From positions 434,001 to 498,000 of the forward strand of contig JABCYZ010000001.1 of the NCBI GenBank assembly GCA_013289955.1: 64,000 bases of DNA, in the 5' to 3' direction. The position numbers and the translations under genes were made by a program. Shown in pieces: positions 9,307-18,247 of the stretch (positions within the stretch are counted from its first letter, which is position 1; each line of letters opens with the position of its first letter). This DNA is from Acidobacteriota bacterium (GTDB taxonomy: Bacteria > Acidobacteriota > Terriglobia > Acidiferrales > UBA7541). The notes below the pieces were generated by a model. The model was not told the DNA's origin and ran no database searches. It saw only the letters and a list, made by a program, of their open reading frames with translations.

Positions 9307-9488
9307 TTTTGATTCTCCTTGAGAATAGTTGGGGCTGCCATTACCGCGTCTTTCAAGGGAGAAAGACGCCCAGAGAGTGTGAAGAAAACCGCTGCCGGTT
9401 CGCTAAATGAGTGGCGCAACGAAAGGCGTGGTTTCGCCTGGAAGAAACCGGGCGAATTGCTCCCGGCCTCCTCTAGGCGAATATGAAC

Positions 9489-10202
9489 TTAGCGCTTGAG
9501 CTGCGGAGTGGCAGTTTCTAGGGCGGCGATCAGGTCGTGCGCCGCAGGAGGCGCGGAATAGTCGGATTCTCTAATGATCCTGGCGGCATTTGCATCGCTG
9601 CCGTAGAGTTTGCGGTTTCCTTCCCTATCCGGGCGCAATGTCGAGCCCTCGAGAGAGACGCCGGCAAAAACGCCTCGTGCGCGGGAGTAGCTCAGAATTT
9701 CCGCACGCAGATAGGCGTCCGAGTCGGCTTCGGCAGAACGTCCCTTGGGTCCAGCGGCGGCAGAGACGTCCCCGCCGAGCTTGACCTTGCTGTGCAAGAG
9801 ACTGCTGGCGGCGCGGTCGTTCATGAGCAGAAAGACAAAGTCAGTGGCTTCGCCACCGATCTGCAGACCCACGCTTGCGCCTTCGAGCGCATACATCGCG
9901 GGAGCGCCCCACGGACCGGAGAAATCCTTACCCGTGCGACAGACCATGGTGCCACGGCCATAGCTGCCGCCGACGACGAACGCGGCCTTCAAGACCGAGG
10001 GCATCACGACCACGCAACGGGCTCTGTTGATCAGGTCCTGGGGAATATCGTCTGGGACATTCAGGATTTCCTGCATGACCTTTCCCGAATTCTGAAGCCG
10101 TTCATCTTCCTCTTTCACGTTGCTCGGAACTTTTGCAGACAGGAACGATGCGAACGTAAGCACGCCCGCAGTTACGAGCGTCAGGCTTCTTGCGTATCTC
10201 AT
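9489..10202 (-). CDS. exported SYLF-domain (Ysc84-like) lipid-binding protein
   Basis: The chosen start at 10202 has a perfect AAGGAGG five bases upstream; a longer reading of seven extra codons lacks such a site. The 237-residue product begins with a signal peptide (MRYARSLTLVTAGVLTFASF). It then follows the SYLF family order: helix with LQNSGKVMQEIL, then IPQDLINRARCVVVMPSVLKAAFVVGGSYGRG, a FSGPWGAPAMYALEGASVGLQIGG stretch, the LLMNDRAASSLL helix and a C-terminal SRARGVFAGVSLEGS. SYLF domains bind phosphoinositides in eukaryotes; bacterial members are exported and thought to bind lipids or membranes. It is transcribed towards the ECF sigma gene, about 180 bases away. Confidence 0.9.
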   Translation of the reverse strand: MRYARSLTLVTAGVLTFASFLSAKVPSNVKEEDERLQNSGKVMQEILNVPDDIPQDLINRARCVVVMPSVLKAAFVVGGSYGRGTMVCRTGKDFSGPWGAPAMYALEGASVGLQIGGEATDFVFLLMNDRAASSLLHSKVKLGGDVSAAAGPKGRSAEADSDAYLRAEILSYSRARGVFAGVSLEGSTLRPDREGNRKLYGSDANAARIIRESDYSAPPAAHDLIAALETATPQLKR

Positions 10203-10510
10203 TTCCGCCTCCTTAGGTGACACGTGATGGTTGCTGTGCGAATGGGACTGCTCTCGGGCGGGTGGATTCAGCGAGAGTATTTTTCGTTCGGCAGTTACGA
10301 GGCAACTATCTGGCCACAGGCCGGCTTAACTTCATAAGCCGCTGAAGATTCAAGAGCATAGGGCATCGAAGAAAGTTCCTCGGGAGAGATCATGAAGTGA
10401 GCGACTGTGTAAATTTTCCCCTGGCAGGGGAGTTCTTGGTTACAGCGAATGCCTTAGTCGCGGCGTCGAGGGGGGCGAACCGGGAGGTTCCGGAACAAAA
10501 CGCGTGCGCC

Positions 10511-10573
10511 TTGCGTGACCGGGAAGTTGCCCATATACTTCGCGGCGTTGGGAAGCGTGAAACGAATGTTTCA
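10511..10573 (+). promoter_or_regulatory. candidate sigma-70 promoter with operator-like palindrome
   Basis: In the 400-base gap between the SYLF gene and the S9 peptidase gene, TTGCGT (10511-10516) and TATACT (10534-10539) are separated by 17 bases, as in a housekeeping promoter with a good -10 box and a weak -35 box. Just after the expected transcription start lies the perfect palindrome TGAAAC-GAAT-GTTTCA (10558-10573), where a repressor could block elongation. The peptidase ATG follows at 10608. The rest of the gap shows nothing I can name. Confidence 0.45.
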
Positions 10574-10607
10574 TCCGTGAGATGGATATTTTTTGAGGGG
10601 GATCGCG

Positions 10608-12689
10608 ATGATGAGCTGGAAGAGCGGGGTGTTGGTGGTTGCCATCTTTGTTGCGCCAGTGGCGGCTTCGGGGCGGCAAGTGGCGTCAGGCCAGGAGGCA
10701 TCGGCGGCGCGCAGCAAGGAGGGCAAGAAGCTATTTGGTACGGCGGAAGCATTGCGCCTGGCACGCGTGAGTTCGCCGCGGATTTCGCCGGACGGCTCTC
10801 GCGTGGCTTATCTGGTCTCTGACAACGTGATGGATAAGGAGAAGGATGCAGCTTGGAAAAGTGTGACGCAGCTCTGGATGGTGCCGGCGGCAGGCGAGGC
10901 GAGTGCCGCGCGGCAATTCACACGCGGCGAGAAGAGCGTTTCGAATGTGGAATGGTCGCCAGACGGAAAGCTGCTGGCGTTCACGATGGACGCAGGAGAT
11001 GAAAAAGACGCGAAGCCCCAGGTGTGGTTCATGTACGCGGATGGCGGCGAACCCTGGCAGGTGACGAAGCATAAATCCGGCGTGCGCGGATTCCAGTTCT
11101 CACCCGACGGGAAAACGCTTTTGCTCACAGCAGCGGTCTCCCCAAGCGAAGAGGAAGAAAAGCGCTCGAAGCAGAAAGATGACGCCGTCGTGGTGGATCA
11201 TGAATTCAAGATGGCCCAGCTCTGGACTTGGAGCGTCGCGACGAATGAAGAGAAGCAGTTGACCAAGGGAGATGTCACCGTGAGTGACGCGCACTGGTCG
11301 CCTGACGGAGCGCGCGTAACGTTCACCGCCAATCCGACACCGCGCCTGGACGACATCTCGTTGCAGACGGCCTGGGTGCTGGACGTGGCCAGTGGGAACC
11401 AGCGGAAGCTGGTGGAAACCACGAATCCGACGCAGAGCGCAAGATGGTCGCCCGACGGCCGCTCGATCGCCTATCTCGGCAGTGCGGGGCCCGTGCTTTA
11501 CCAGGTGAATCTGTTTGTCGTGGACGCGAGCGGCGGCACGCCCCGCAAACTGAGCAATTCCTTCGAATTGAATGCGGGCGAACCCGTTTGGTCGCGCGAC
11601 GGCAAAGCGGTCTATTTCAGCGCGGATGATCACGAAGCGCTGAGAATTTTTGCCGTGGATGTCGCGGCAGCGACGGTTCGCGCGCTGACAGACGAGAAGG
11701 CGGTAGTCAATCTCTCTGAAATCAGCGCGAACGGGAAGACGGCGGTTGGCACGTGGGGCGATGCAACGCATCCCGAGGATGTCTTCCGAAGTGACTTGAA
11801 TTTTGCGTCGCTCGAACACATCACGAACCAGAACGCGTGGCTGTCGGACTACGCGCTCGGGTCGAGCGAAGTGGTTCGTTGGAAGAGCAGCAAGGACGGA
11901 ATCGAGATCGACGGAATTGTGACCAAGCCCGTGGACTTTGATGGTACGCACAAAGTTCCGTTCCTGCTGAATCCCCACGGAGGACCGACGGGAGCTTCGC
12001 TGCTGTCCTTCAGTCCCACGGAGCAGATCATGGCAGCGAACGGCTACCTGGTGCTGCAGCCGAATTTTCGGGGCTCAACGGGACGCGGAGAAAAGTTTGA
12101 GTCCGCCAACCAGAACGATTGGGGAAACGGCGATTTCAAGGACGACATGAGCGGCGTGCAAGCGATGGTCGATAAGGGCTGGGCCGATCCGGACCGGCTT
12201 GGTGCGTTCGGCTGGTCGTATGGCGGATACATGACCATGTGGATCGACACGCAAACGGACCGCTTCAAGGCGATCTCGCCGGGGGCGGGCCTGCCCGATC
12301 TTTACTCGATGTATTCGCAGACGGACATTCACCGGTATCTCACCGTGTTTTTCAATATGAAGTCGCCCTGGGACAACTATCAGGAATATTGGGATCATTC
12401 GCCGATGAAGTTCATCGGGAACGTGAAGACGCCGACGATGATCCTGCACGGCCAAGCGGACACGCGCGTGCCCATTCCGCAAGCGGAGGAGTTCTACCGC
12501 GCGCTGTATGAGAGACATGTGCCCGTCGAATACGTCACTTACCCGCGCGAGAACCATGGGTTTGTCGAGCCGCGGCACATTCGAGACAGGTGGCAAAGAT
12601 ATCTAGTCTTCTTCGGAAAGTATCTGAACAATCCGCCGGTGACGGAACCGAAAGCCGTGGTAGACAGATTGAGCAAGGACCTGCCATAG
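10608..12689 (+). CDS. secreted S9 family peptidase (prolyl oligopeptidase type)
   Basis: The ATG at 10608 follows a GAGGGGG ribosome site; a TTG five codons earlier overlaps that site and is rejected. The 693-residue protein has a signal peptide (ends near VAASG). A propeller of PD40-type blades (WSPDGK, FSPDGKT, WSPDGAR, WSPDGRS, WSRDGK) covers about residues 45-400. The C-terminal alpha/beta-hydrolase domain holds the triad: Ser537 in GWSYGGYM, Asp618 in GQADTRVP and His650 in ENHGF. The family cuts short peptides or releases acylated amino acids, with the propeller screening substrates by size. Export suggests a role in peptide nutrition. It converges with the receptor gene on a shared terminator. 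Confidence 0.93.
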   Translation: MMSWKSGVLVVAIFVAPVAASGRQVASGQEASAARSKEGKKLFGTAEALRLARVSSPRISPDGSRVAYLVSDNVMDKEKDAAWKSVTQLWMVPAAGEASAARQFTRGEKSVSNVEWSPDGKLLAFTMDAGDEKDAKPQVWFMYADGGEPWQVTKHKSGVRGFQFSPDGKTLLLTAAVSPSEEEEKRSKQKDDAVVVDHEFKMAQLWTWSVATNEEKQLTKGDVTVSDAHWSPDGARVTFTANPTPRLDDISLQTAWVLDVASGNQRKLVETTNPTQSARWSPDGRSIAYLGSAGPVLYQVNLFVVDASGGTPRKLSNSFELNAGEPVWSRDGKAVYFSADDHEALRIFAVDVAAATVRALTDEKAVVNLSEISANGKTAVGTWGDATHPEDVFRSDLNFASLEHITNQNAWLSDYALGSSEVVRWKSSKDGIEIDGIVTKPVDFDGTHKVPFLLNPHGGPTGASLLSFSPTEQIMAANGYLVLQPNFRGSTGRGEKFESANQNDWGNGDFKDDMSGVQAMVDKGWADPDRLGAFGWSYGGYMTMWIDTQTDRFKAISPGAGLPDLYSMYSQTDIHRYLTVFFNMKSPWDNYQEYWDHSPMKFIGNVKTPTMILHGQADTRVPIPQAEEFYRALYERHVPVEYVTYPRENHGFVEPRHIRDRWQRYLVFFGKYLNNPPVTEPKAVVDRLSKDLP

Positions 12690-12774
12690 ACGAACTCGGC
12701 TTTATCCGTGGTGGAAATCCTCTCCCGAAAAAGCGGAGGGTACTCCCAGACTTGGCACGACGAGCCGAAGAAAG

Positions 12775-12808
12775 AAAAAGGGGAAGGTCAGATGACCTTC
12801 CCCTTTTT
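12775..12808. terminator. bidirectional rho-independent terminator
   Basis: A 14-base-pair stem (AAAAAGGGGAAGGT at 12775-12788 with ACCTTCCCCTTTTT at 12795-12808) encloses a six-base loop and has an A-tract on one side and a T-tract on the other. It therefore can end transcription of the S9 peptidase gene from the left and of the TonB-dependent receptor gene from the right. Confidence 0.88.
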
Positions 12809-12840
12809 GCGGCTTGAAGGAAGAAACGGCCGGATGAAAT

Positions 12841-15800
12841 TTAGAAGCGGAATCGAACTCCTATTTCGATCGACCGCGGCGTATTGATCTGCGTGCTGAG
12901 TACGCCCCAGGCCGCGGGGTTACCAAGGTTGAGGTTCGGATCGCCGAGTTGGTCGTGGTTGAAAACGTTGGAGAAGATGGATTGAACTTCCGCGCTGAAG
13001 CGCTCATTGATGTGGATGCTCTTCTTGACCTGGAAGTCCACGTTCCAGAACGGCATTCCGCGCAGTACGCCACCGCCGCCCTTGCCGGAGTCGAGGCCCA
13101 GGATCGGGTCATGGACGCAGGCAAATACTGCGGCCGGGTTGGCGAACATGTTGACATTGCCGGCCGTTCCGATGCCGACGCCGTTAACGGTCGATCCCGT
13201 CACGCCGTTGTGGCGCGAGCTGCCGAAGTTGTTGGCGCAGGTGAGGATGGCGTTTTCGTCGGCGGCGAAGTTAACAGCGTCGGCCTCGCCGAAGGACTGA
13301 CCGTCGCCGTTGACGGTGTTGAGTTCGAGCGGCAAGCCGCTGCCCGCCGTGAAGATGGGCGCAAACGACCAGCCTCCGAGAAGATGGCCGACGATGCCGT
13401 GCTGGCCCTGGAAGAAGGGCGGCTGGTAAACCAGGAAGACGTTGTCGACGAACTTGCGGTCAAACGGCTGGACACCATAGCCGTTGTTGATGTTGTAGGG
13501 ATCGACAGCCGTGAACTCGCTGCTAGCCTGCACCACGTTTACCGTGCCCAAGGCCTTGCTGTAGGTAAAGTTTTGTTGAAGCGTCAGACCATGCCAATCG
13601 GACATCTTGAGGGTGACGAAGCCTGCGTTGTAGTTTCCGGTCCCTAGACTGGCATTGACGGCGACGCCGGAGGTCAACTGTCCGTTGGCGCCGAAAGGCG
13701 AACCGGCGATGGGGCTGTTCATCATACTGCGGGCAAAGTTGAACCCGCACGCCTGGGTTGCACTGCAGGCGGCATCGCCCTGGTCCAGGTCGCTCCACAT
13801 GCTCCAGACATTCTGACTGAGCAAGTTGCCAGTTCCGAGGCCGCCGCCTTCGTTGTATACGACCGCTGCCGTGCAACTCGAGAAGCCATTGCAGTAGCCG
13901 GTTCCCTTGAGTGCGGTCTCAAAGAAAGGTTGCGGTGCAAAGGTATTGGCGTAGGCCATCAGAGCTGCTTGGAACGCAGCATTTGTCTCGCCTGTCGCTT
14001 GCTGGGGTATTTTTGCGCCGCAAGCAGCAACGGAAGTGGCGCATCCGAGACCAGTCTCAACGCCTGCATAGGCCTTGGCGAAAGTCTGGCCTCCCATGGT
14101 CATCATGTAGGGAACGGCATTGATGTTGAGGGGCTGGTATTCGTGCCTTATCAGGCGACCGATATAGCCGACTTCGACCATGGTCCGGCTGTTGATCTGG
14201 CGCTGGACGGTGAGGTCGAACTGGTCCGATTCGTCGGGGCGGAAATTCCGGTCCAAAGCCTCACCCGTAGCTGCGGCGATCGCATTGAATCCCGGGAAGT
14301 CCGGTTGAGGAAGCGTTGCACTCGGGAGCGGAATCGGCGCAGTCAGTCCGTCGGTTCCGATGCGGAAAGCGTTGGCGGCGGTAGCCCCGCCAGTGCCCCC
14401 GCACGCGCCGTTGCCGGCCGTCGGGCTTTGAGGATCAACGCACTGAACCGGCTGGATGAGACCAGTGCCAAGCAGCGGCACTAGCACGAGATCTACGCCG
14501 TTCAAGCGGCCGAAAATTCGGCTGTAACCGCCGCGGACAACGGTCTTCCCCTGCCCGAACACTTTGCTGAGAAGCCCATCGCTAAAGCTAGGATTCCAAG
14601 CCGCAGCGATGCGCGGGCTGAACGAGCCGTAGAAGGGATTGTAAGGATATTTTTGACCGCCGCCGGTGTTGCCGACCAGGGCGAAGCCGAGTTCAGGGTT
14701 GTAAACTTGGCCTTGCAATGCGGCAGCTGCTCGAGCCTTGAGATACGCTTCGACGTCGAGTTGCTGCCCGGCCTGATCCACCAGTTCGACCTGCCGCCCC
14801 TGCTGTTCGACGGGAGGCATTTCGAGAGTCCAGCCCAAACCGTAGGTCAGCGTGAAGCTCGGTTTTATGCGCCAGGAATCGCTGAAATACACGTTGTAGT
14901 AGGGGATGGTGCTGATGTCCTCCGCAGGCGTTAGCGGAGGATTCAGGGTCAGGCTCGGACCAGTACGTGTGAAAGCGGTCTGGGCGATGGATACGATTCC
15001 GAGCATGGCAGCGTAGTCGCGCCCAAAGTTCGTTTGGTCTGAAGAAGAGAGGCTGGCCGGGAAAATACCGGTCGTATTGATTCCGGAGTTGCTCGCGATT
15101 CCGAGTTCATAAACGGGCTGATAGTTGATACCGCCGCCGTTGTCCGTGCGCTGGTGAAAATCCCAGTTGCGCTGGTAGGTGCCACCAAACTGGAACAGAT
15201 GGTTGCCATGCAGGATGCTCACGTCATCGCGAACCATGTTGTCTTTGCCGTCCCACAAGCGGGTACGCGTATTCTGAGTGTCCACGTTGTAGGGAGTGAG
15301 TGCCTGATTTTGCGACTGGCCGAATGGATCCAGGGCGCCGCCCAGACCGGCGATTTGCGGCTGGTCACCGGCTGAGCCCCACTGCCAGTAGTTTCGCAGA
15401 AAACTATAGTGAAGATCGTTTGTCGTGTTGGTGGTGATGTTGGTGGTCAAGGCGGCCACGAAGAACCAAGGCACCTGCGGCCGAGCAGAAAGAGAAACAG
15501 GAGTTCCGCCGCTGATGTCGAACTGGCTGTCGGTGGTGCGAACGAGCTTGTAATACCGATAGCTGCTCATGAAGTGCCATTTGGCCCCGAAATCATGATC
15601 CAGGCGAACGACGCCGAAGTTGCTGGACTGGGGAACGGCCATGTTGCCCGTGAAGACGCCCACATTGCCGATGCCGGCAAGGTTTGTGTCGCAAAGTGTG
15701 AGGCCGTTGCAGCCCGTGGTGTTCGGCAATGGTTCCTTGGTCCACATCTGCGAGACCACGGAATTGATTCCTATGCCGCGGGGATCCAGGCTCGTGCCGG

Positions 15801-16962
15801 CATAAACGACGCCCTGGTATGTGACCGGAGTCGGATTCAAGTTATATACATTGCACTGAGATAGACTCGACGCGTTGTTGGCGCACCCGAAAACCAGCAG
15901 GCCAGCTCTCATCGAGGCGGAAGGAACGTCTCTGCTGATGGTTTCTGAATTGGGCCACCGAAAGCCTTCGTAGTTGGCGAAGATGTAGGTCTTGCCACCC
16001 AGAATGTCTCGAGAGACGAGCGGGCCGCCGCCGGCAACACCGAAGCGGCTGTAATGGTAGTCAGGCACCCCGATTACCGGAACCGCCGAGTTGTTTTGGA
16101 AGGTGTTTGCAGACCAGTTGTTGTCCAGATAATACTCGTAGCCGGTGCCGTGCCAGGAGTTGGTGCCGCGCTTGGTTACGATGGACACCTGAGAACCCGC
16201 CGAACTGTTGAAGTCGGCCGTTTGGTTGGTGGTGCTGACCTTAAACTCTTCGACGCTGTCGATGGGAGTGGGCATCACGCCAGTGGGACCGCCGCCAGCA
16301 TTACCGGTGGTTTGGTTCTGGATGAGGCCGCCGGTAACATCGCCGGCAAAACTCGGTGTGTAGATGTTCATGCTGCCATCCATATCGTTGGTGTTCTGGC
16401 CACCATCGAGTTGGAAGGAGTTTTGGTCCATGGCCACGCCAGCCACGCTGCCATCGGGGGCCACGCCGGGCTGGAGAGTAAAGAAAGTAGAAGCATCGCG
16501 GCTGATGCTGGGGAGCGAATCCAGCGCTGTGCCCGAGACGGTGTTGCCGACAGTGGCGTTCAGCGTCTGGAGTTCGGCATTGCTGGCCGTCACTTCAACG
16601 CTCTCCGTCACGGCACCGACTTCCAGCGTGACGTTAAGAGTCAGCGTCGTGCCAACGTTCACCGCCTGACCGCTTAGTCTGGAAAGGCGAAACCCCGCTT
16701 TGTTTACCGTGAGGTCATACGTGCCCGCGGGAATATCCACCAGAAGGTAGCGGCCGTTTTCATTGGTCGATACCAACCGAGGGATATTCGTCGCCTTGTC
16801 CGTCAGGGTCACGGTCGCAGCGGCCACGGCAGCACCGGAGGGATCAGTGACTGTCCCTGCGACCGTGCCCGTCGAAGCGCTCTGCGAAAAGAGAGCCGCC
16901 GGAACGAATGCAAACAGAACGAGCAAAACACCGATCCCAAGTAGCGATCGTTTACGTAACAT
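12841..16962 (-). CDS. Oar-type TonB-dependent outer membrane receptor
   Basis: The 1373-residue protein begins with a signal peptide (MLRKRSLLGIGVLLVLFAFV, cut near ALFSQ). A carboxypeptidase-regulatory-like Ig fold (about residues 30-110) follows, with the signature GTVAGTVTDPSGAAVAAATV. Next is a plug domain with LDGGQNTNDMDGSMN and EEFKVSTTNQTADFNSSAG (about 115-265), then a very long barrel domain. It ends in GVRFRF, with the terminal Phe expected for outer-membrane insertion. A GGAGG site precedes the ATG. Such receptors are abundant in Acidobacteriota and Bacteroidota and take up polymers or large peptides with energy from TonB. No SusD-like partner, TonB or transporter is adjacent. 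A sigma-54 promoter precedes the gene. Confidence 0.92.
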   Translation of the reverse strand: MLRKRSLLGIGVLLVLFAFVPAALFSQSASTGTVAGTVTDPSGAAVAAATVTLTDKATNIPRLVSTNENGRYLLVDIPAGTYDLTVNKAGFRLSRLSGQAVNVGTTLTLNVTLEVGAVTESVEVTASNAELQTLNATVGNTVSGTALDSLPSISRDASTFFTLQPGVAPDGSVAGVAMDQNSFQLDGGQNTNDMDGSMNIYTPSFAGDVTGGLIQNQTTGNAGGGPTGVMPTPIDSVEEFKVSTTNQTADFNSSAGSQVSIVTKRGTNSWHGTGYEYYLDNNWSANTFQNNSAVPVIGVPDYHYSRFGVAGGGPLVSRDILGGKTYIFANYEGFRWPNSETISRDVPSASMRAGLLVFGCANNASSLSQCNVYNLNPTPVTYQGVVYAGTSLDPRGIGINSVVSQMWTKEPLPNTTGCNGLTLCDTNLAGIGNVGVFTGNMAVPQSSNFGVVRLDHDFGAKWHFMSSYRYYKLVRTTDSQFDISGGTPVSLSARPQVPWFFVAALTTNITTNTTNDLHYSFLRNYWQWGSAGDQPQIAGLGGALDPFGQSQNQALTPYNVDTQNTRTRLWDGKDNMVRDDVSILHGNHLFQFGGTYQRNWDFHQRTDNGGGINYQPVYELGIASNSGINTTGIFPASLSSSDQTNFGRDYAAMLGIVSIAQTAFTRTGPSLTLNPPLTPAEDISTIPYYNVYFSDSWRIKPSFTLTYGLGWTLEMPPVEQQGRQVELVDQAGQQLDVEAYLKARAAAALQGQVYNPELGFALVGNTGGGQKYPYNPFYGSFSPRIAAAWNPSFSDGLLSKVFGQGKTVVRGGYSRIFGRLNGVDLVLVPLLGTGLIQPVQCVDPQSPTAGNGACGGTGGATAANAFRIGTDGLTAPIPLPSATLPQPDFPGFNAIAAATGEALDRNFRPDESDQFDLTVQRQINSRTMVEVGYIGRLIRHEYQPLNINAVPYMMTMGGQTFAKAYAGVETGLGCATSVAACGAKIPQQATGETNAAFQAALMAYANTFAPQPFFETALKGTGYCNGFSSCTAAVVYNEGGGLGTGNLLSQNVWSMWSDLDQGDAACSATQACGFNFARSMMNSPIAGSPFGANGQLTSGVAVNASLGTGNYNAGFVTLKMSDWHGLTLQQNFTYSKALGTVNVVQASSEFTAVDPYNINNGYGVQPFDRKFVDNVFLVYQPPFFQGQHGIVGHLLGGWSFAPIFTAGSGLPLELNTVNGDGQSFGEADAVNFAADENAILTCANNFGSSRHNGVTGSTVNGVGIGTAGNVNMFANPAAVFACVHDPILGLDSGKGGGGVLRGMPFWNVDFQVKKSIHINERFSAEVQSIFSNVFNHDQLGDPNLNLGNPAAWGVLSTQINTPRSIEIGVRFRF

Positions 16963-17482
16963 TTAGATTCCTCCAGTGGAACGCACGGCAACCGAAAAAA
17001 TAGACCGAAAATTGGAATTAACCCGGCACTCGCGCCACGGTTAATCCGTCAAGTGAGGTGCAAGTGTCATACCAATTAGAACTTTTTCCGATTTAATTTG
17101 TTTTCAACGACTTCGGGGATAATGAGAGAAATAAAATATGGATTCACGAAGAGCGTCTAAATCGTCTTAAGACATGCCTGAAGGAATTCACACCAGCTAT
17201 TCGACGCTTCATGTACGGACACTGTTGAGACGTCCCATACTGAAATGAGATGCGTTTTATTCCAAATACTGGAAGTTGCAGCGTGTAAGGCAATGTGGAA
17301 CTGACAATCCACTTCTGACAAAATCTAAATTCATCCTATAAACCAAAAATTTGTTCTAAATTTACGGCTCACGCGCATCTTGAGCGACGAAGCAGGAGAG
17401 GGAAGCGGGAAGGATGGCGCGATGGACCACGAGCTCTACGGCTCCCCTTTGAAGGGAAGACTTCGTAAGAATCTGAGCAGCT
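16963..17482. other. AT-rich intergenic region before the receptor gene
   Basis: These 520 bases separate the receptor gene from the end of the LytTR gene. They are much richer in A and T than the flanking genes, with several runs such as ATTTAATTTG. The sigma-54 promoter reported separately lies in the first quarter. I see no further gene or RNA; the AT-rich part could bend DNA or bind an activator for the sigma-54 promoter. Confidence 0.5.
17059..17074 (-). promoter_or_regulatory. sigma-54 promoter of the TonB-dependent receptor gene
   Basis: On the minus strand the bases read TGGTATGACACTTGCA. This fits the sigma-54 consensus TGGYRYR-N4-TTGCW at every fixed position, including the invariant GG and GC spaced ten bases apart. 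Transcription would start near 17048 and give a leader of roughly 85 bases before the receptor ATG at 16962. No enhancer-binding activator gene is in the window. Confidence 0.7.
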
Positions 17483-18001
17483 TCATGTTTCTTCAAAAGA
17501 ATCCGTACCGATCCAAGAGTGTGCGAGCGATTTCAGATTGTTTTTGTAGGTGCGCGAGACCATGTATTCCTTGCCGCCCGTGATGCGCAGCACGTATTCT
17601 CCCGTGGTCCCTGGGTGGATTTCTTCGACACATGTGGCGTTGACCAGCACGGAGCGGTGGATGCGGATGAAGCCGTAGGCCTCAAGTTTCGCAGCCATCG
17701 TCGAAATCGATTCTCGCAACAGGTAGGAATCCGAGGGGCGCCGCAACAAGACATAATTTCCTTCTGCTTCGACCGCAAGAATATCCCCGGGAGGGATGAG
17801 GAGTATTTTGCCTTTGGTCTTGATGGCGATTTTTATCGGTCTCACCAGCGGGATCTCCGGCCGCGATCGAAATTCCGCGACTTTTGGACTTCTTCCGGCT
17901 GCCGCGGCGACAGCCGCCGGCAGCCGGGCCTCAACTTCCGTCTCCACAGGTAAATTCTTCAAGCCGGCTGCAGCGAATTTGGTCCCCAACAGATCGTTCA
18001 T
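17483..18001 (-). CDS. LytTR-type DNA-binding regulator without receiver domain
   Basis: The 172-residue protein ends in a LytTR domain (about residues 57-165), recognisable by ILAVEAEGNYVLLR, the LRESISTMAAKLEAYGFIRIHRSVLVN segment, and EYMVSRTYKNNLKSL. The first 55 residues are Ala-, Val- and Pro-rich with no receiver signature, so the regulator does not appear to be controlled by phosphorylation in the ordinary LytR/AlgR way. LytTR domains bind pairs of short direct repeats. No histidine kinase is nearby. It is the first gene upstream of the receptor gene on the same strand, so the receptor is a natural candidate target. About 250 bases separate it from the AraC-type gene behind it. Confidence 0.88.
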   Translation of the reverse strand: MNDLLGTKFAAAGLKNLPVETEVEARLPAAVAAAAGRSPKVAEFRSRPEIPLVRPIKIAIKTKGKILLIPPGDILAVEAEGNYVLLRRPSDSYLLRESISTMAAKLEAYGFIRIHRSVLVNATCVEEIHPGTTGEYVLRITGGKEYMVSRTYKNNLKSLAHSWIGTDSFEET

Positions 18002-18247
18002 CCTTGCCCCGAGTGAAAGAACATTTTAGATTTTCCGGACAAAAACAATTGGTTCTCCAGCGAAATGTGATTGCGTCTCCTCTGGCCATGCCTTCCTGGA
18101 AAAACAGCGTCGCTCAAAATCAGACGAACAGGAGCAAGACCCGATGAATGGGTCCTGGCCGCCGCATGCGATTTCCGGATGCAGACACGCAAAAAGATGC
18201 CTCCCGTCACGGTTCACAGGCATTCCGGCTTTTATCGAGACAGGACT

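Noticed and set aside
11100..11978. A 292-residue minus-strand frame inside the S9 peptidase gene
   Set aside because: Arg- and Val-rich shadow with no motif; the peptidase frame is clearly coding.
17998..18210. A 70-residue minus-strand frame in the gap between the AraC and LytTR genes
   Set aside because: Basic, mixed composition, no ribosome site and no known family; not supported as a gene.
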